A stretch of 64,000 nucleotides of DNA from Tricholoma matsutake (GCA_026075535.2 AP026543.1:5952001-6016000); one strand, 5' to 3'. Shown: positions 10,997 to 23,826, numbered from the stretch's first letter. Program-made: numbers and translations. The notes: generated from the letters alone by a model not told the origin.

Positions 10997-12294
10997 CTAT
11001 TCGGGTTTCCGAGGCCACCAATCAGGCCACCAATGCGACACCTTCCATGTTTCTGTGCTATCTCCACGCGAAGCATTAAATTCCAATCTGAAGTCGCCTT
11101 TCTCTAAACCTTCTACGTGCTCAAGGCGCATGAGGGCCAGACCGACACCTTGGTAAGAGGTCAGGAGTTTTCCATGACCACGCGGTCGGGGGACAGGTCG
11201 ATCATCTGGTCCTCGATTGGCAGACGCATGGATGTCAAGATTTGTCGGATACGATGGGGCGTCTGGCCTTGGGGTCACGACCGCTGCGGGGCTAGAAGGA
11301 TCATCCATGTTTGACGGGAATGTTTGCTCAGGGCTCTGAATAACCACAGGGAGGATCCTCTTCCGAATGACTCCCGTGTGGTATGTACGTACAGTCAACT
11401 CCTGACCCACATAACAGCCCTTTCTGAAGTTGACTGAAAGTAAAGTAGTGGATAAATATTAGACAAGGCTAGGGTTGAACAAATGGATTGCATTACGTCC
11501 GCCCATAGCGTCGAGGTTTGAATCCATAGGGAATGCCTGCATTGCAGGCATATCGATCTGCCCCTCCGGTACGCCTCGAAGAATTCGATGAAGCGTATAG
11601 GCTTCGGACGATGCTACATCATGGTCTGACATCTCCCGGGCTGCATGAGAAGCAGGGTTGGGACGGACCCATATAACAAAATAAGTTACATACGGCGATC
11701 CCCCTTCTTGACTAGAAATCTCCGACCCATATACGTAGCTCTCCGGTCCAAAATGCTTTCATCATTGATACCCCAAGGCCACTCAGAGAAGTCCCATTTT
11801 GGTTCTATGACTCCGCTTGGTGTCCAGTTCCATTGTCTCGTAGTTTCCCAGCGTGCGTCTTTGGAACTTCCCCAGGCGGCCCAGATATCGTACTCCTCGG
11901 AGACGTCTCGAATACTGACCTTTGAACGGAGGACATATCTTTTTAGTAGTGATAGCATAGGAGTGGCGTCCGACGGCCGAGAATCGTACTCCAGCAAGTA
12001 ACTGCGTTGCCCAGTCAGAGAATCTGTCTTTGTATACAGAAAAACATCATAGAGAATCCTTCCCTGATTGAAAGAATTTTTCGTCAATGAAAATCGTTCT
12101 CATCGAACAAAGCCGCCTGCCTGAGGATGTAATAACGCAGAATAGAGTGGTCTAGCTGGTTCCTGCACTGTGGAGGCAAGAATACCATTCAAAAATTCAG
12201 CTGCTTGAGTCCCTGCTACGGATAGAATAGCTCTGTGAGGAACTGGAGCTACTGTAGGAACATTTGGGATGAGAGATCGTAGGAGACTTGCCAT
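10997..12294 (-). CDS. IBA57: Iron-sulfur cluster assembly factor IBA57 (CAF17/YgfZ family)
   Basis: Mitochondrial matrix protein needed, with ISA1/ISA2, for maturation of 4Fe-4S proteins such as aconitase and lipoate synthase. Exon 1 (from ATG 12294 to 12109) gives [20 protein letters not shown] with [20 protein letters not shown] and [10 protein letters not shown] 45-nt intron follows, then [13 protein letters not shown] third exon carries [20 protein letters not shown], and the last one the family signature [20 protein letters not shown] (K-G-C-Y-x-G-Q-E) followed by IRKRILPVV. The stop is at 10997. The Pro/Arg-rich stretch before the end is probably a loop. It shares a 116-bp promoter with PET191, another mitochondrial assembly gene. 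Confidence 0.93.
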
Positions 12295-12410
12295 AACTTA
12301 CGTAAGTATTCATTTATGCACACCGAATTGAAGTTCCACTATCTTGAAACTTAACCAGGCAACGCCTTACTTTTTATCGCAACCTCAAGGCTCCCAGCAT
12401 CTATCTCCAA

Positions 12411-12742
12411 ATGGCTTCTTCCTGCCAAAATCTCATTGCAGCCCTCAAAGACTGTCTAATGCACTCCGACTGCGTGATGAAGCAAAGAAACTTACCTTCT
12501 GATTGCCTCAAGCACCATGTGGAGGAATTACCAGAGGAGTGTCAGTCATTACGGAAGGCAACCTTTGAATGCAAGCGGGGCATGGTGTGTCTTTCTTTGC
12601 CGACCCCTCAGGTTATTCTGAATGTGACCTTGTTCAGCTGGATATGAGGAAACGTTTCAGGGGAAACATTGTTGGTTCACAGTTTGAATACTCTCCCGCA
12701 GAGAAAAATGACACGACAGAGCCGAGCACAAGTACAAAATAA
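12411..12742 (+). CDS. PET191: Cytochrome c oxidase assembly factor PET191/COA5
   Basis: Two exons, 12411-12584 and 12638-12742, with a 53-nt intron GTGTGT...TTCAG, encode about 92 residues. The cysteines form the twin CX9C-type pattern of Pet191: SCQNLIAALKDC, SDCVMKQRNLPSDC, EECQSLRKATFEC, then KRGM joined to LDMRKRFRGN. Such proteins are oxidised and trapped in the intermembrane space by Mia40 and help build complex IV. The tail after residue 80 is Thr/Ser-rich and not conserved. It is transcribed away from IBA57. Confidence 0.93.
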
Positions 12743-13142
12743 ACATCCCGTTTGTTTGAAGTATCCTCTACGCCAGCTAGAATTTAGCACAAGGGAGTGC
12801 CCAATCGTCCCGAGGACCGCTTCTCCACTCGCTGCTGTTTAAATCTCTCTTATCATGGAACCCGAGCACGGTGCTTTCTAGGGCATGGAACGTGATGTCA
12901 CCATTTCACGAATACCATAATAAGGTATTCAAGGAGAATGCGCGTCGCCACCAATCTCGCAAGGATGGTTTATTATTCACCCAGGCCCTCTTACTTTGGC
13001 GCATCTGTCTCTCTGACTTCCACCCACAATGAGCTGATGATGGTGATACTGGTAATTACTCCTGGTGGTCTGAAAAATTGTTAGTTCATGCTTTTTTTAC
13101 TTGATGGAAATCAAATACAATTTAGTTGATCATGGACGACGA
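12743..13142. other. Intergenic between convergent genes
   Basis: 400 bp between the PET191 stop and the GST stop. No ORF, repeat or RNA gene was recognised. Confidence 0.5.
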
Positions 13143-14225
13143 TCATTCCAGAACTACTGATTGAATAGCTGCTTTCACCCCAGGCCTGTTCAAGGACCTC
13201 GATAACCAGCTCTGTTACGAATGAGATAAGATTGTCCAATGGGACATGAATGTACCTTCAGGTTCGGCCATTCGTCCAGATCTTCGATATCGGCACGCAC
13301 GTGAAGTCGGATCCTGACGGACGTTCAACTTGTGTAAATACTTCGCTAAATAGAATGATCCTTGAAGGACATACCAGGGAAGGACGTTAAAGTCAGCAAT
13401 GGTAAAAAGCCCTCGTCCAGAGCCAACAAGCCAGTCACGATTCTTGAGGGCGGTCTCGAGCACTCCATACAGTCGCTTTGTTTCGTCACAATATCCTGCT
13501 AATTGTAAGACGGACGACAGACTATGTAATATCACTACCGTAACCCACTTTTCTTTGCATAGGATGCATCCTCTGGTGTATAATGGAGGAAGAAATGTGC
13601 TGAGGAATGTATTGAGTTAGATTTAAGTAATAAAATCCAAATCTCGTTCGGATGTCACCTTGGCCCTGCGTTGGACCTACTCCAGCATGCTTGAAATTAC
13701 TCAGCTCAGATTGGTGTATCACTGTATTGACTCTATTAAAAAGATCTTACAGAAAAAAAAATCCATTGCAGCATCGTGCTGCATTCTTTGGGTTGTTTCT
13801 GAGGATCAAATGAAAAACGCCTTTTCCTGTCGTAGTGCTGCTCGAGGTAGAGGAGGATGGCTGCACTTTCAAATACCACAAAATCCTCTTTAATGTGATC
13901 GACCAGAACTGGGATCCGGCCATTTGGATTCATCTTGATAAACCATGGCTCCTGGTCGAATAATCAGATCTAATGAGATGGTCAACTCAGAATTTGAGGC
14001 TGTACGTTCTGCTCCCCATTAGCAACATCAACTCTCTTAATACTGGAAACACAGACGACGGAAGTTTTCAGGATTTCTTCACTTAAGAGAAGAGAGAGTT
14101 GTTCACTTATAATCGATGTTCGAATCAACCAATTTCAGCTCTTCAAGATAGATTGAGACTTTGAGGCCATTCGGCGTCAAGTGATTTGTGTAGAGAGTGA
14201 GAGGCTTCTTGGCAGCTTGCGACAT
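13143..14225 (-). CDS. Glutathione S-transferase, Ure2/theta-like
   Basis: At least five exons. The chosen start at 14225 gives [20 protein letters not shown]; an in-frame ATG upstream at 14321 would add a poorly supported N-terminal stretch. The thioredoxin-like domain has [15 protein letters not shown], then [18 protein letters not shown] and [16 protein letters not shown] (the ESxAI glutathione-binding turn). The helical domain has LQWIFF, then [11 protein letters not shown] joined over an intron to [37 protein letters not shown] and [11 protein letters not shown], ending [14 protein letters not shown]. This matches fungal Ure2p-like GSTs for detoxification with glutathione. Exons in the C-terminal third were placed by frame. 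Confidence 0.88.
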
Positions 14226-14403
14226 TGTGAGAACAAGACGTGGAAATCCAACTTCATGAACTCGTGCATCTTGACTAGCTCGGGAAACGCCGTCGACTCG
14301 CGAAGTAATGATATCTATCATGTGACTCTGGACGATGATAGCGTCTGATCATAGCAAACTACAACAACCAGGTCTTGCCCTTGAATTCACAACTATATAT
14401 TCC

Positions 14404-15610
14404 ATGATTCCACGAAATGTTATCCGCATCCCCCGTTTCATCTTGACAGATACTCAGTTGCAAAGTGCAAAACTAATTGGACTCGACGTTACATCTCGTC
14501 GCAATGTTCAGACTGGGCAGAGTGTCATGGATCCACCCACATCGGTCATGCAAGCCCCTGTCACAACATCCATAGCTCTTTCACACCAAATCGACTCTTC
14601 AATCGATACAAATGAGCCACAAAAGTCGCTTGAGGCGGCTTCCTCGAACTCTCGTTTCGTTTCCTCCTTCTCGCAGGATCCGTGGCAAGGCGGCAACTCA
14701 AAGCCACCGCATCAAGTCTCTGATGTTCCTTCCACGGATGTTTCGCGCGTTCCGGCATATTCCAACCCACCGTTTCATACACATGCCTTCTTCACTGCCT
14801 TGGAAAAGACCTTTCCGACCCCGACTGCACGTAGCCTTATGCGCGCTACCCGCGCTCTTTTAGTTGATCGCGTTGGGAAGGTGCGCAGGGAAGGTCTTAC
14901 CGTCAAGGATCTCGATAATGTATGTAGTGATCCACTATCGGTTTTATTCTCTAACCAGCTGCAATATCACAGCAAGCCTATCTATTTCGGGCAGCTCTGT
15001 CAGAACTACGCGCCGAGATTACCATGATGACCAAGAACGACTCTGCTGCTATCAGAAGTGCTACCGCTGCGTTACGGAGGGAGGTAGACAGACTCGATGT
15101 TAAGATGAAGGAGGACATTGGAACTCTCAAACATGAGTACATAACATCTGACCGCTCTCTTTTGACTCATCATAACTTGTTGGCTAAGGATCCAAATGGA
15201 GCTTGATAGCAGAAAAAACGAGGCTAGGTCCGACATGAAGCAACAAGATATCGCCATTGAGGTGAGTATCGGTCTCTTCTACGGAGATGCCCAACTTTCA
15301 GCCTTCAACGATACTTTCTGTATGACAGGAGCTTCTTAATAAAGCTATTGTGAGCATCAACAATCTTCGAACTGATGTCGAAGAGAACAAATGGGACAAT
15401 ATGCGGAAAGCTGTCGGCAAGTATCGCATGACTGTTTGACTGCATTATGTAGAAGCTGACAAGAAGTTATACCTAGTGACCCTGTCGGCCTTCGTCCTTG
15501 TCATCATTATAGCTATGGAAATTCGACCCAAGCCCACACCTGACGCTCTGTCCATCACTCGGCATACCGATTCGACACTTCAAGCCGATACTGTCGAATA
15601 TTCCAAATGA
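14404..15610 (+). CDS. DUF1640 / MCUR1-CCDC90-like mitochondrial inner-membrane protein
   Basis: Spliced from about five exons. The preferred start [14 protein letters not shown] is a basic, uncharged-acid-free presequence; an in-frame ATG at 14335 would add 23 residues. After a Ser-rich linker come [21 protein letters not shown], then [19 protein letters not shown] joined to [16 protein letters not shown], and a long coiled coil ([18 protein letters not shown]...). Further exons give [21 protein letters not shown]-terminal membrane helix ([17 protein letters not shown]) precedes a short polar tail. This is the layout of Fmp32/MCUR1 proteins, reported in respiratory-chain assembly and calcium-uniporter regulation. 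The role here is inferred from the family. Confidence 0.88.
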
Positions 15611-15740
15611 GGCAACTTCCCCGATCACAATAGACATGAGATTGTATCATACCCTGTATACCAACCAGTATTTTACCCTCAACTTACACTGCTATACATT
15701 ATAATACCAACTTACTTATATACATACTCTCCCTTACCCA

Positions 15741-16356
15741 CTATAGAGCCAACTTCTTAACTGCCGATGCCAATTTGTCCTCACTCGATCCCACTGTTGT
15801 TGGGTCGCATTCTGTATCCGGTGCTGCGGCCCAATTAGGAGTATCCTGTTTGTGGTCAGATCCTACGTTTTCCTTCGTAGACGGGGCACTCCCATTCGCC
15901 CGGACGCCTTTGACAGTCGAAGGAATACTCCCATCACCCTCTTCCTCCTCTTCCCAGTCCTCGGGCACTTCCTTCTTCTCGGCTTTCTTTTCTCTCCGCT
16001 TCGCGTTCTTCTTCGCACTTTTACTCAATGGCTTCGCAGCTGATGCAGATTCAGCACTTGGCGGTGCCCAGCCAATGATATGTCCTTTGGGTAGGGTATT
16101 GGCATCCATCTGCGCTTGCTTCGTACCTCTGAAACGTCGGACATCCTCTTGAGGAGTGAAACCAGGGCGAATTTTGATCTGCTTTCGGACACTTTGCAGG
16201 TTATACTTAGAATGGCAGAGCTTGATATGCAGATTAGACAGAACTGACTTACGATCCGTCTGGCCGTCTGGACTCCGGAATCACACGCTCCAGAGTTTGC
16301 GGGTCGAGGGCGATCCCTGAAACGCTCTTATCTGGATTTATGGGTGGTCTCGACAT
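15741..16356 (-). CDS. PYM1: Partner of Y14 and Mago (PYM/WIBG)
   Basis: Two exons separated by a 61-nt intron (16192-16252, GTAAGT donor). The start at 16356 gives MSRPPINPDKSVSGI followed by RVIPESRRPDGS, joined to VRKQIKIRPGFTPQEDV, the N-terminal Mago-Y14 binding segment. The remainder is charged and Lys/Glu-rich (KSAKKNAKRREKKAEKKE), as in PYM, which binds ribosomes and helps strip exon-junction complexes from translated mRNA. A clear functional call rests on the N-terminal motif. Its promoter is shared with GPN3 (128 bp between ATGs). Confidence 0.9.
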
Positions 16357-16484
16357 AGAAAATGTGTCCGGGAGCTAGTTGTACTGCCAGTGAGTGGTCA
16401 GGAGGTGTGGAGGAATCAAGCGTGGGAATCAAAGTAAAACTATGATCTCAACGCGATGAACAGCTTCTTGACACTAGCGCACCG

Positions 16485-17837
16485 ATGCGTTACGCCGTTC
16501 TAGTGACTGGCCCAGCTGGCGCTGGTAAAACCACGTTTACTGCTTCCTTTCTTACCCATCTCCGAACATCTCGTCGAACCGCTCACCTGGTGAATCTTGA
16601 CCCTGCAGCTTCACCAACCAGTTTCGAATACGAACCTGTAATCGATATCAAGGATCTTGTCAGCCTGGATGATGTGATGGGCGAGTTAGGTTATGGTCCA
16701 AACGGTGGTCTTGTGTACTGCTTCGAGTGAGTGAGTGGTTAGTGATGATCGTTCATATAGTCTTTAGTCACGCTTGCCTGGGAGATAGGTATCTGCTGCA
16801 AAACATGGATTGGCTTGAGGAGGAACTAGGCGGATTTGAGGATGATTACCTCATTTTTGACTGTCCAGGTATGCTTGGTTTATTCTTCGAAGTCCGTACT
16901 TCACATTGAGTCAAAAAGGTCAAATTGAGTTGTACACCCACCATCCATTTTTACCGACGCTTGTGAAAAATCTCTCCAGACTGGGTATCCGGACATGCGC
17001 AGTGTACCTTATCGAGTCACAATTCATGGAAGATAGATATAAGTTTTTCAGGTATGCCTGAGGTCATACAATTCAACTGCCATCCTACACTTTTTGCAGC
17101 GGCGTCTTGTCGGCGATGTCTGCGATGGTTAACCTTGAGATCCCATGGATCAATGTCATGTCAAAAATGGATCTAGTAACATCCAATACCGACGAGCCTG
17201 CAGGTGGAGCAAGAAATGGTGTACGTGGCCGCAAGAACATCGCACGGTATGTCTTCCGGCTCGATTGGACCCAACCTTTTCCGTTGCACCTGTTTCGTGT
17301 CTCGTGCTCCAAGCCATTATCCCGGTCTTTGATTTCATCTTTAACTTCACTCGGAGTTCTATTTTCCATTTCTATCCAGCTACCATGTCTTGATCTATGT
17401 TTTGAAACATGCTTCAGGTATCTAGATCCAGATCCTTTATTGCTTGCCTCGGCGCGGGGTGGGGACCCTAATCCGTCCAATCCCCGATTTCACGCTCTAA
17501 ATCAAGCAATTGTGCAATTGGTGTGTTCCTTTCGCAAGTTGACGTTGCACTAGTTGCCGCGTCAGTCCGAGGACTAAACATGTTTTTGCTAATAACAAAC
17601 TCGCCCAACGATAGATTGAGGATCATCCACTCGTGTCGTTCCTGCCGTTGGACCTTACCAAAGTGGATTCGTTAGAGACTGTCATAAGCCACATTGACTA
17701 TACAATGCAGTATGGAGAAGATGAGGAACCAAAAGAAGTACGTGGTTTGTTTATGATGCATGTCCTTCAGTTTGTCATCCTCTTCCGTACCGTAGCCCCA
17801 TGACTTGGATGAGGGAGATTTCAAGGACATGGAATAA
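16485..17837 (+). CDS. GPN3: GPN-loop GTPase 3
   Basis: Exons begin 16485-16726 and 16789-16868, with further exons to the stop at 17835-17837. Motifs: G1 GPAGAGKTT, Sw/GPN loop YGPNGG, G3 DCPG joined by splicing to [25 protein letters not shown]4 INVMSKMDL, and G5-like [14 protein letters not shown]1-3 dimerise and are needed for assembly and nuclear import of RNA polymerase II; the fungal GPN3 orthologue is essential in yeast. The exact G4 Asp and the GPN triad are intact. The acidic C-terminal tail ([12 protein letters not shown]) is usual. Confidence 0.95.
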
Positions 17838-17969
17838 CCTCCACGATGCAGGTGGGGGAAGCGTAGCTAATGCATGTAACATGTAACGTAGTAGATTGTT
17901 ATGTTTAGACTTGCACAGCCATCAACAAGTTTGATAAGTGTATCGCTCCATCGCAGCGTTACTTGAACA

Positions 17970-18527
17970 ATGCCAACCTACTACCCTTCTCAAGGCTCCC
18001 ATTATTCACATCACGCTCCCCCCGTCGTTTATACATCCAGCTCTCATGGTCATAGCTCTCATGGACATGGTTACTACCCAACACAATATTCCTCACCAGG
18101 CGATTACTACCCACAACCTCCTAATCCGGGCGTAATTTATAGTTACGCTCCATCTCACTCTAGCCGTCGTAGCAGCAGCCGGCACAGGCACCACCACCAT
18201 CACCACCGTCAACCTCCTCGGGTGGTCACCACCGCTCCGGTCATGATGGTATGTAGCTTGATCGGCTAGCAGGCAATGTCTGAAATGAATCTCCAGCAAC
18301 CAAGCACTCATCACAGCAGCTATCATCATGGCGGCCATCCATATTATGATGTCTCATTCGGCGAGCGCGTACGACGTTTTTTCGGATTGGCGCCTCGAGG
18401 GCCCTTCAAATATAAGTCAAACAAGGGATCATGGGGTTTCCTTGGATGGTCTCGTCGACCACGGTACGCCGACGCGGCCACGGGCGTAGAGGTTGATAGG
18501 AAAGGAAGGCCCATTTATAGGGTCTGA
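17970..18527 (+). CDS. His/Tyr/Ser-rich small protein, conserved C-terminal motif
   Basis: Two exons with a GTATGT...CTCCAG intron (about 18247-18296). The first 90 or so residues are low complexity (His, Tyr, Ser, Pro), with a run of six His. The second exon has a denser segment, SFGERVRRFFGLAPRGPFKY, then GSWGFLGWSRRPRYAD and EVDRKGRPIYRV at the C-terminus. No enzyme signature, signal peptide or membrane helix is present. I believe similar proteins occur in other Agaricomycetes, but that is memory, and no function can be given. It reads in the same direction as GPN3, 133 bp downstream. Confidence 0.75.
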
Positions 18528-18850
18528 TCAATCTTGGGCACCAGCATAGTTTGGCGCATTGCAACGATTTATTATGTTTCGTCAGTCAAAATTGCTATAC
18601 GAGTCACGACAATATATAGAACGTATAGACTCGGAATTGTGGAGTTCTGATATCGTTTGTTTACCCGTTTGTACAGTATTCCAGCTTCCTTTTCCCTGCC
18701 TTTGATCAGAACAGAGAAGTTATGCGACAAGTTTATGCAAATTTCTATGTATCTGTAACAAAGAGGATTGTAAATAATTAAATTGAAAGATAACGAAATA
18801 AACAAGACGAAAGAACTCAGTGACAATAATGCAGCATGAATCAATCGTCG
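18528..18850. other. Convergent 3' flanks
   Basis: 323 bp, A/T-rich, between the ends of the His-rich gene and the large GTPase gene. No gene or repeat was seen. Confidence 0.5.
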
Positions 18851-21800
18851 TTACGTTACCATAGCATTGTCAGACTCTTCCACGTTGGAATTCCGGCTCT
18901 TCTCTGCTTGGGTCCACATTAGAATTTGACCAAGGATATCCGCAACAACGTCAACCACCGTCTTTCGGGCCCTGACTTGAGTGGGATCATCACGTGTACC
19001 CTCCCAGAGAACGGACAAGCTGACTTCAACCTAAAATACAAGGTTTCATAAGATCCTTACACTGAGCCTTGTTATTTATCCCATGGCGGACATACCTTCT
19101 GGGCAAGTGCGCCAAGCGCCTCGTCGAGTGCTTCTCCAACAGCTTCTGCAACCTTCGTCAGCCGTTCCATAAGGACATCCGCCCCATCATCGAAGATGTT
19201 ATCTTTGCTTTGTGCTACAAAATTGCGGAACAGCGCCTGAAATTGATATACCGGTTAGCGATGTCCCCGATCTCAGTCATGCATACCTTTTGACGCGCAA
19301 CACTCCCTGTCCCCCTCTCTTCCATGGCTCGATCATAGCCTTCGACGAGTTGCGCTTGAACATGAGGTGCCATGCACCTCGAAACTTCTTTCCGCTGATT
19401 ATTCATCGTCTCTTTAACAGCTGACATCGTCTTCTGAAGCGCTACGCGCGCTTCTTCGACGCATAATTCGCCTTGTAGTTTCGTACGATCCTTTAAGCCA
19501 ACCGCAGCAGAGTCCTCGACCTCTTTAAGTAATTTATTGATGCAACTTTTGACGGCAAGTTCGAAGGGTGCGAAGAGGTCTGACTCAAAGACTTTGCTCC
19601 AAGAATGCGCGATGTTTCGAGTAAAAGGTGCTATCAACTCGACATTGAGATCTCGGCGCCATGATCCATGACGGCGAAGAGCTGTAAGTAGATATTAAAT
19701 AAGACGGCCAGATACCAGCGAGGAGTCGCGCTCACTGGCTCGATACGTAGCCCAGTGCATGGACGCTGCGAATTCGTCAGAGGTCGGAACTGCAACATCT
19801 GCAGCCTAGCGAATTGTATAAATGCAGTACTTCCGCGATGAGATATCTGGTTAACGTACATTAGTCGCACCAACTCTGCATTTGTCTTCCAGCCCCTCCT
19901 TGAAGTTTTCTTGCAGATCTGTGACGCATTTGTCGACCAATTTGCCAAATTCCTAAGAGCACCTAATGTGAACTTCAACTTCACCTATCGAGTGAGATGC
20001 TAACCAATGCAAGGCGAGGGGCAATTCCGACAGGCTGACCATATGGGTCGACCTTCGGAGCTGGTTTGTTCAGAGCATACAACTCCGCACTGAGGTCACC
20101 GCCTAAGCCGCCAAAAATGGCGTCAAATGAGTCGCCACCGAAGTCAGTCATCCCCCATCCGTTCGCTGATTCTCCATCGTTCCCGTCACGAAGATTGGAA
20201 GATTCCCATTTTTCACGCAGGGTTTCGCGATCAGCCGCAGTAACATCACCAATTCCTTCAACGTAAGATTTTACAGAGTTGCCAAACGTCTTGAGATGGG
20301 CCAAAAAGTTCCTCGCGGCACGTTCGCGTGATGAGATAGTCAATTGATGGCACCATTGTTGAAGATCTGGGATGCCAGTATCCTTGACATTGGAGAAACA
20401 GGAAGGCTCGCCGTCACCTTTAACTTGACCTACTCATAGTATAAGAATCTCGTTGATGGGAGGCAGCAGCCGCAAAGCTTACACTTGAGCCTTACGTAGT
20501 CTCGGCTAGAACAAGTGAAAACAGGGAGGTCGATTGCATCATAATCTACAAAACTCAGAGCAACCCAAGTAAACAACCACCACCCAATAAACTTAAGCGA
20601 TGCGCACCTCGGAGATTGACATTGGGGTTGAAGCCATCTGGATTGCGTTCTTCGGCGGCTGCATCTACAAGTTAAAAGTTTGCAAAGATAGTTACTGAAG
20701 TGAGAAGGGCAGGAATACAACACATACCGTCCAAGTCTTTCAAACCCACTCTAAAGTCCTCCTTGAGGACATCACGAGAAAACTGTGACAGAATACCTTA
20801 TGCCTATGCGGATCCACAAAATAGTAGGTGTTATATACCTCTGACCGCTTTAAAGAACAAAATGCGTTCTTCTCCTTCTGTGCCTTGGTAATATGTTTCT
20901 TCAGTGTGGAGAGGTAACCGACTGCTTCCTTCTTCTGCTTGCGTGCTTCGGAGAGACGATTGCGGCCAGATTTGACAGCTTCTTTGGCCTCCTTGATCCT
21001 CTCTTCTAAATCGTCTTCGGTCACTTCGGCCTGATCATTGCCCCCTGCATCGTTTTCCTCGGAGTCTGACCCGGATTTCGATTCGTCGTCACTCTGCTCA
21101 TCATCCGAACCTTTGTCGCTGGCAAAATCACTATCACTGCCTGAATCGCTATCGGAGTCAGAGTTGGAGTCAGATTCCATAGACTCGTCTTCATCGTCAT
21201 CGGGGCTACTGCGATGCTTCTTTGGCGAACCTTTCTTGCCTCCACTTGAATTCTTTCTTTTCTTGCCTTTAGTCACCATCGTTTTCGCGGCCTTTCCGGT
21301 CAGCGTAGGTGTGAAAGGCTTGTTGTCTTTCAACGCTTGAAGGTGCTCTTCGTACTCGTGTTGATATTCGCAAACAACTTCCAACTCTGTATTGATAGCT
21401 AATGTAACATTAGCACAGGAATAGAATCAATTAGTGGAAAGGTGACAAAACCTTTCGCTGCTTTCTCGGCTTCGGACTTTCTCTTCTTCCATTCTGATGT
21501 CTCTTCGTTATATTGATCGATCCGACTTTCTATCTCCTCTAACTGGGGATCGTCTTCAAGATTGAGGGCTGGTATAACCTCTGTACATGAGATATCATCG
21601 CACTTGCTCGCTGCAATATGCATTAACCAACATAGCAAGTTACGAACTGCTCCAGATACCAATGAAAGTGATAGCGTGGTCATCATAACTGAAGATCGAG
21701 GAATCGTCAATCAATCGGTTTTGTCAGGAAAATCACGAGCCTTACTTTCCGTCTGCAGCATGATCAATGTTATTTGAGAATTACTCCTGCTGATCAGCAT

Positions 21801-23592
21801 ATGAGTGAGATGTGCTTACCCACTAGAGGAACAGCGCATGTCAATCCCAATACACATTAGAAACGAATGACTTACTCATCAATTGCATCTTAAAAGCGTC
21901 CCCGAGTAGATCTGCAACAACTTGTGCTCAAGTGACAGTGTTCAAGATGGGATGAATAATTACCTCTGGCCGTCTTATCATCCACAGCCCTAGTGATAGG
22001 AGCCAAGATCCATATACAATCACACTTTTTCATATAATCCTTGGCGATGTTATTTCTAGCGGCATTAGCATCCGCCACACCTATTTCGTACTGAGCAAAG
22101 TCACGCAAGAAACTTCGTCACATACCTGGAAGATCAACCAAAATGGCACCGGTAGACAAAGCAGCCGAAGAACAGCGAACATTGACTTGGCGGATGAGTG
22201 GCCATAAGGCTGGACTATCGGCGCCATCCATCTTCTCTTTGCTCTTGTTCGTACCGGCAGCCTCCCTGACTTTATCCATAAGACTTTTTTCCTTTGGTTT
22301 TTTATCTTTCTTGCCACCACGTTTTTGATTTTTGGAATCTATGTATTTGCTGATTTCCTTGGCGAAGACCTTTGAATCTCGAGCAATAATACTCTTTGTG
22401 GCTCCAAGAATTTTTGCAATTTCTGTCTCGATACCATGAGCGGCAAATATTTCTGACGGGTGGACACGACTGACTAGGATCTCGAGCAATAATCTGGTCG
22501 ACAGTCATAGTCACAAGCTGCTCCTGCAAAATTGATGGATAAACCGCGTGCACCTAAAATATGTCTGTAATGTTGCTTCGAGAATACCATATGCAGAACA
22601 TACTTTTTGCCATGCAACGCCTGCATCACTTTTAAGGTCTGTGTTGCGCTTGATATTTCCATCCTCATCCACTAGGTCATGGAGAAGGACATCCAACTCC
22701 GCCCGCCATTCGGCTTCTGACAGAAAGGATACGTCGGCGTCGATTGTCTGCTTGTTGTGATATGCCAACTCGGTTACAACAGCAGTACATGCTGGAGAAG
22801 CGGAAGCATGAGTCTGAGATAGTCAATATAAGATTTTCAATGTACCCCGCATCCCATTTGTGGGAACAATGTTATCTGGGGGTCTCTGATTAGCACGGCA
22901 ATAAGCCATTGCACCGCAGCTGAGCTTTACCATCGAGGATAGCATTGAGAATAGACGATTTCCCGGCACCAGTCGCTAGAAACGGACCAATTCACGAGAT
23001 AGATCGATGCGGAAAGTGGCCCACATACCACCGCATACAGCAATGAGTGTTGTCGGCGCGCCTTGGCTTTGGAGGCTATGAAGGGAATAAAAGCGCGTCG
23101 TCATCTAGTAACGAAAAGCGCACCTTTCAATCTCTCGTGACCAAACGTCTTGCCGCAGTTTGCTTCCTAGCTTCAACGTCTTCAGACTATTTTTGATTGT
23201 GTCAACCATGCTGAGACCCTCTTTCAATGCATTCTCGGGAACGTATGTAATTTCAGCTGCACAACTATACACTGTGTACAATGCTTGCTTAGGTGTTTCA
23301 GGCGCTGTGGCAATTTTCGGGTCTCCCATAGTCACGTCTTCCCATTTTGGGGTCGTCGGGGGAGGGATGTGTTGCGAGGGACATGGCAGAGGCTCAGGCG
23401 GAACCATGTTTTGCATATAAGCAAGGACGGGAAGACTTCTCTCAAGGTACTGTACAGAGTCAGGGAAAGTACGACGCATACAAAACGGAAAACACGTACA
23501 AGCCGAGCGACATCGTTGGGCTCGGCTTTCACAGTAGCTGACGCGTTATTATTGCCTTGGGCGTCAGAATTGGACGGCGCTAGTGGTGCCAT
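18851..23592 (-). CDS. Large dynamin-like nuclear GTPase, SLIP-GC-like
   Basis: Many short exons (roughly 18) reading from ATG 23592 to TAA 18851. After a Pro-rich start and LKLGSKLRQDVWSREIE come the P-loop ATGAGKSSILNAILDG (about 22960) and CTAVVTELAYH. Then follow FAKEISKYIDSKNQKRGGKK, AILVDLPG (G3), NNIAKDYMKKCDCIWILAPI and DDKTARD. A Lys-rich then Ser/Asp/Glu-rich acidic insert (about 21010-21300) and a coiled coil (EERIKEAKEAVKSGRNRLSE) precede DAIDLPVFTCSSRDYVRLK and a long helical C-terminal half. This order matches the SLIP-GC-type nuclear GTPases known from vertebrates; related proteins are annotated in basidiomycetes. Substrate and role are unknown. The MULE starts 235 bp upstream of its ATG. 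Confidence 0.8.
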
Positions 23593-23826
23593 TACGATTT
23601 CTCGTGGCTCTGGCTTTACAGAGATAGGCTATAGTGATGATCGCGTCAAGACCACATTTAGAGAGTTTGGAACAGAAACTCACAACCGGATTCCCCGTCT
23701 TATTGTTCTCTTTGTAGTTCATGATCACAACATATCTGGGGTGATAGAGTGGGCTTAGTCGCCCTTTAAAAAGGTCGTGGCAAACAGAAATAAATAAGGT
23801 AGAAAACATCATGTGCAGTGTGACAG

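Noticed and set aside
21038..21340. Ser/Glu/Pro-rich plus-strand ORF
   Set aside because: Antisense shadow of the acidic insert in the GTPase gene.
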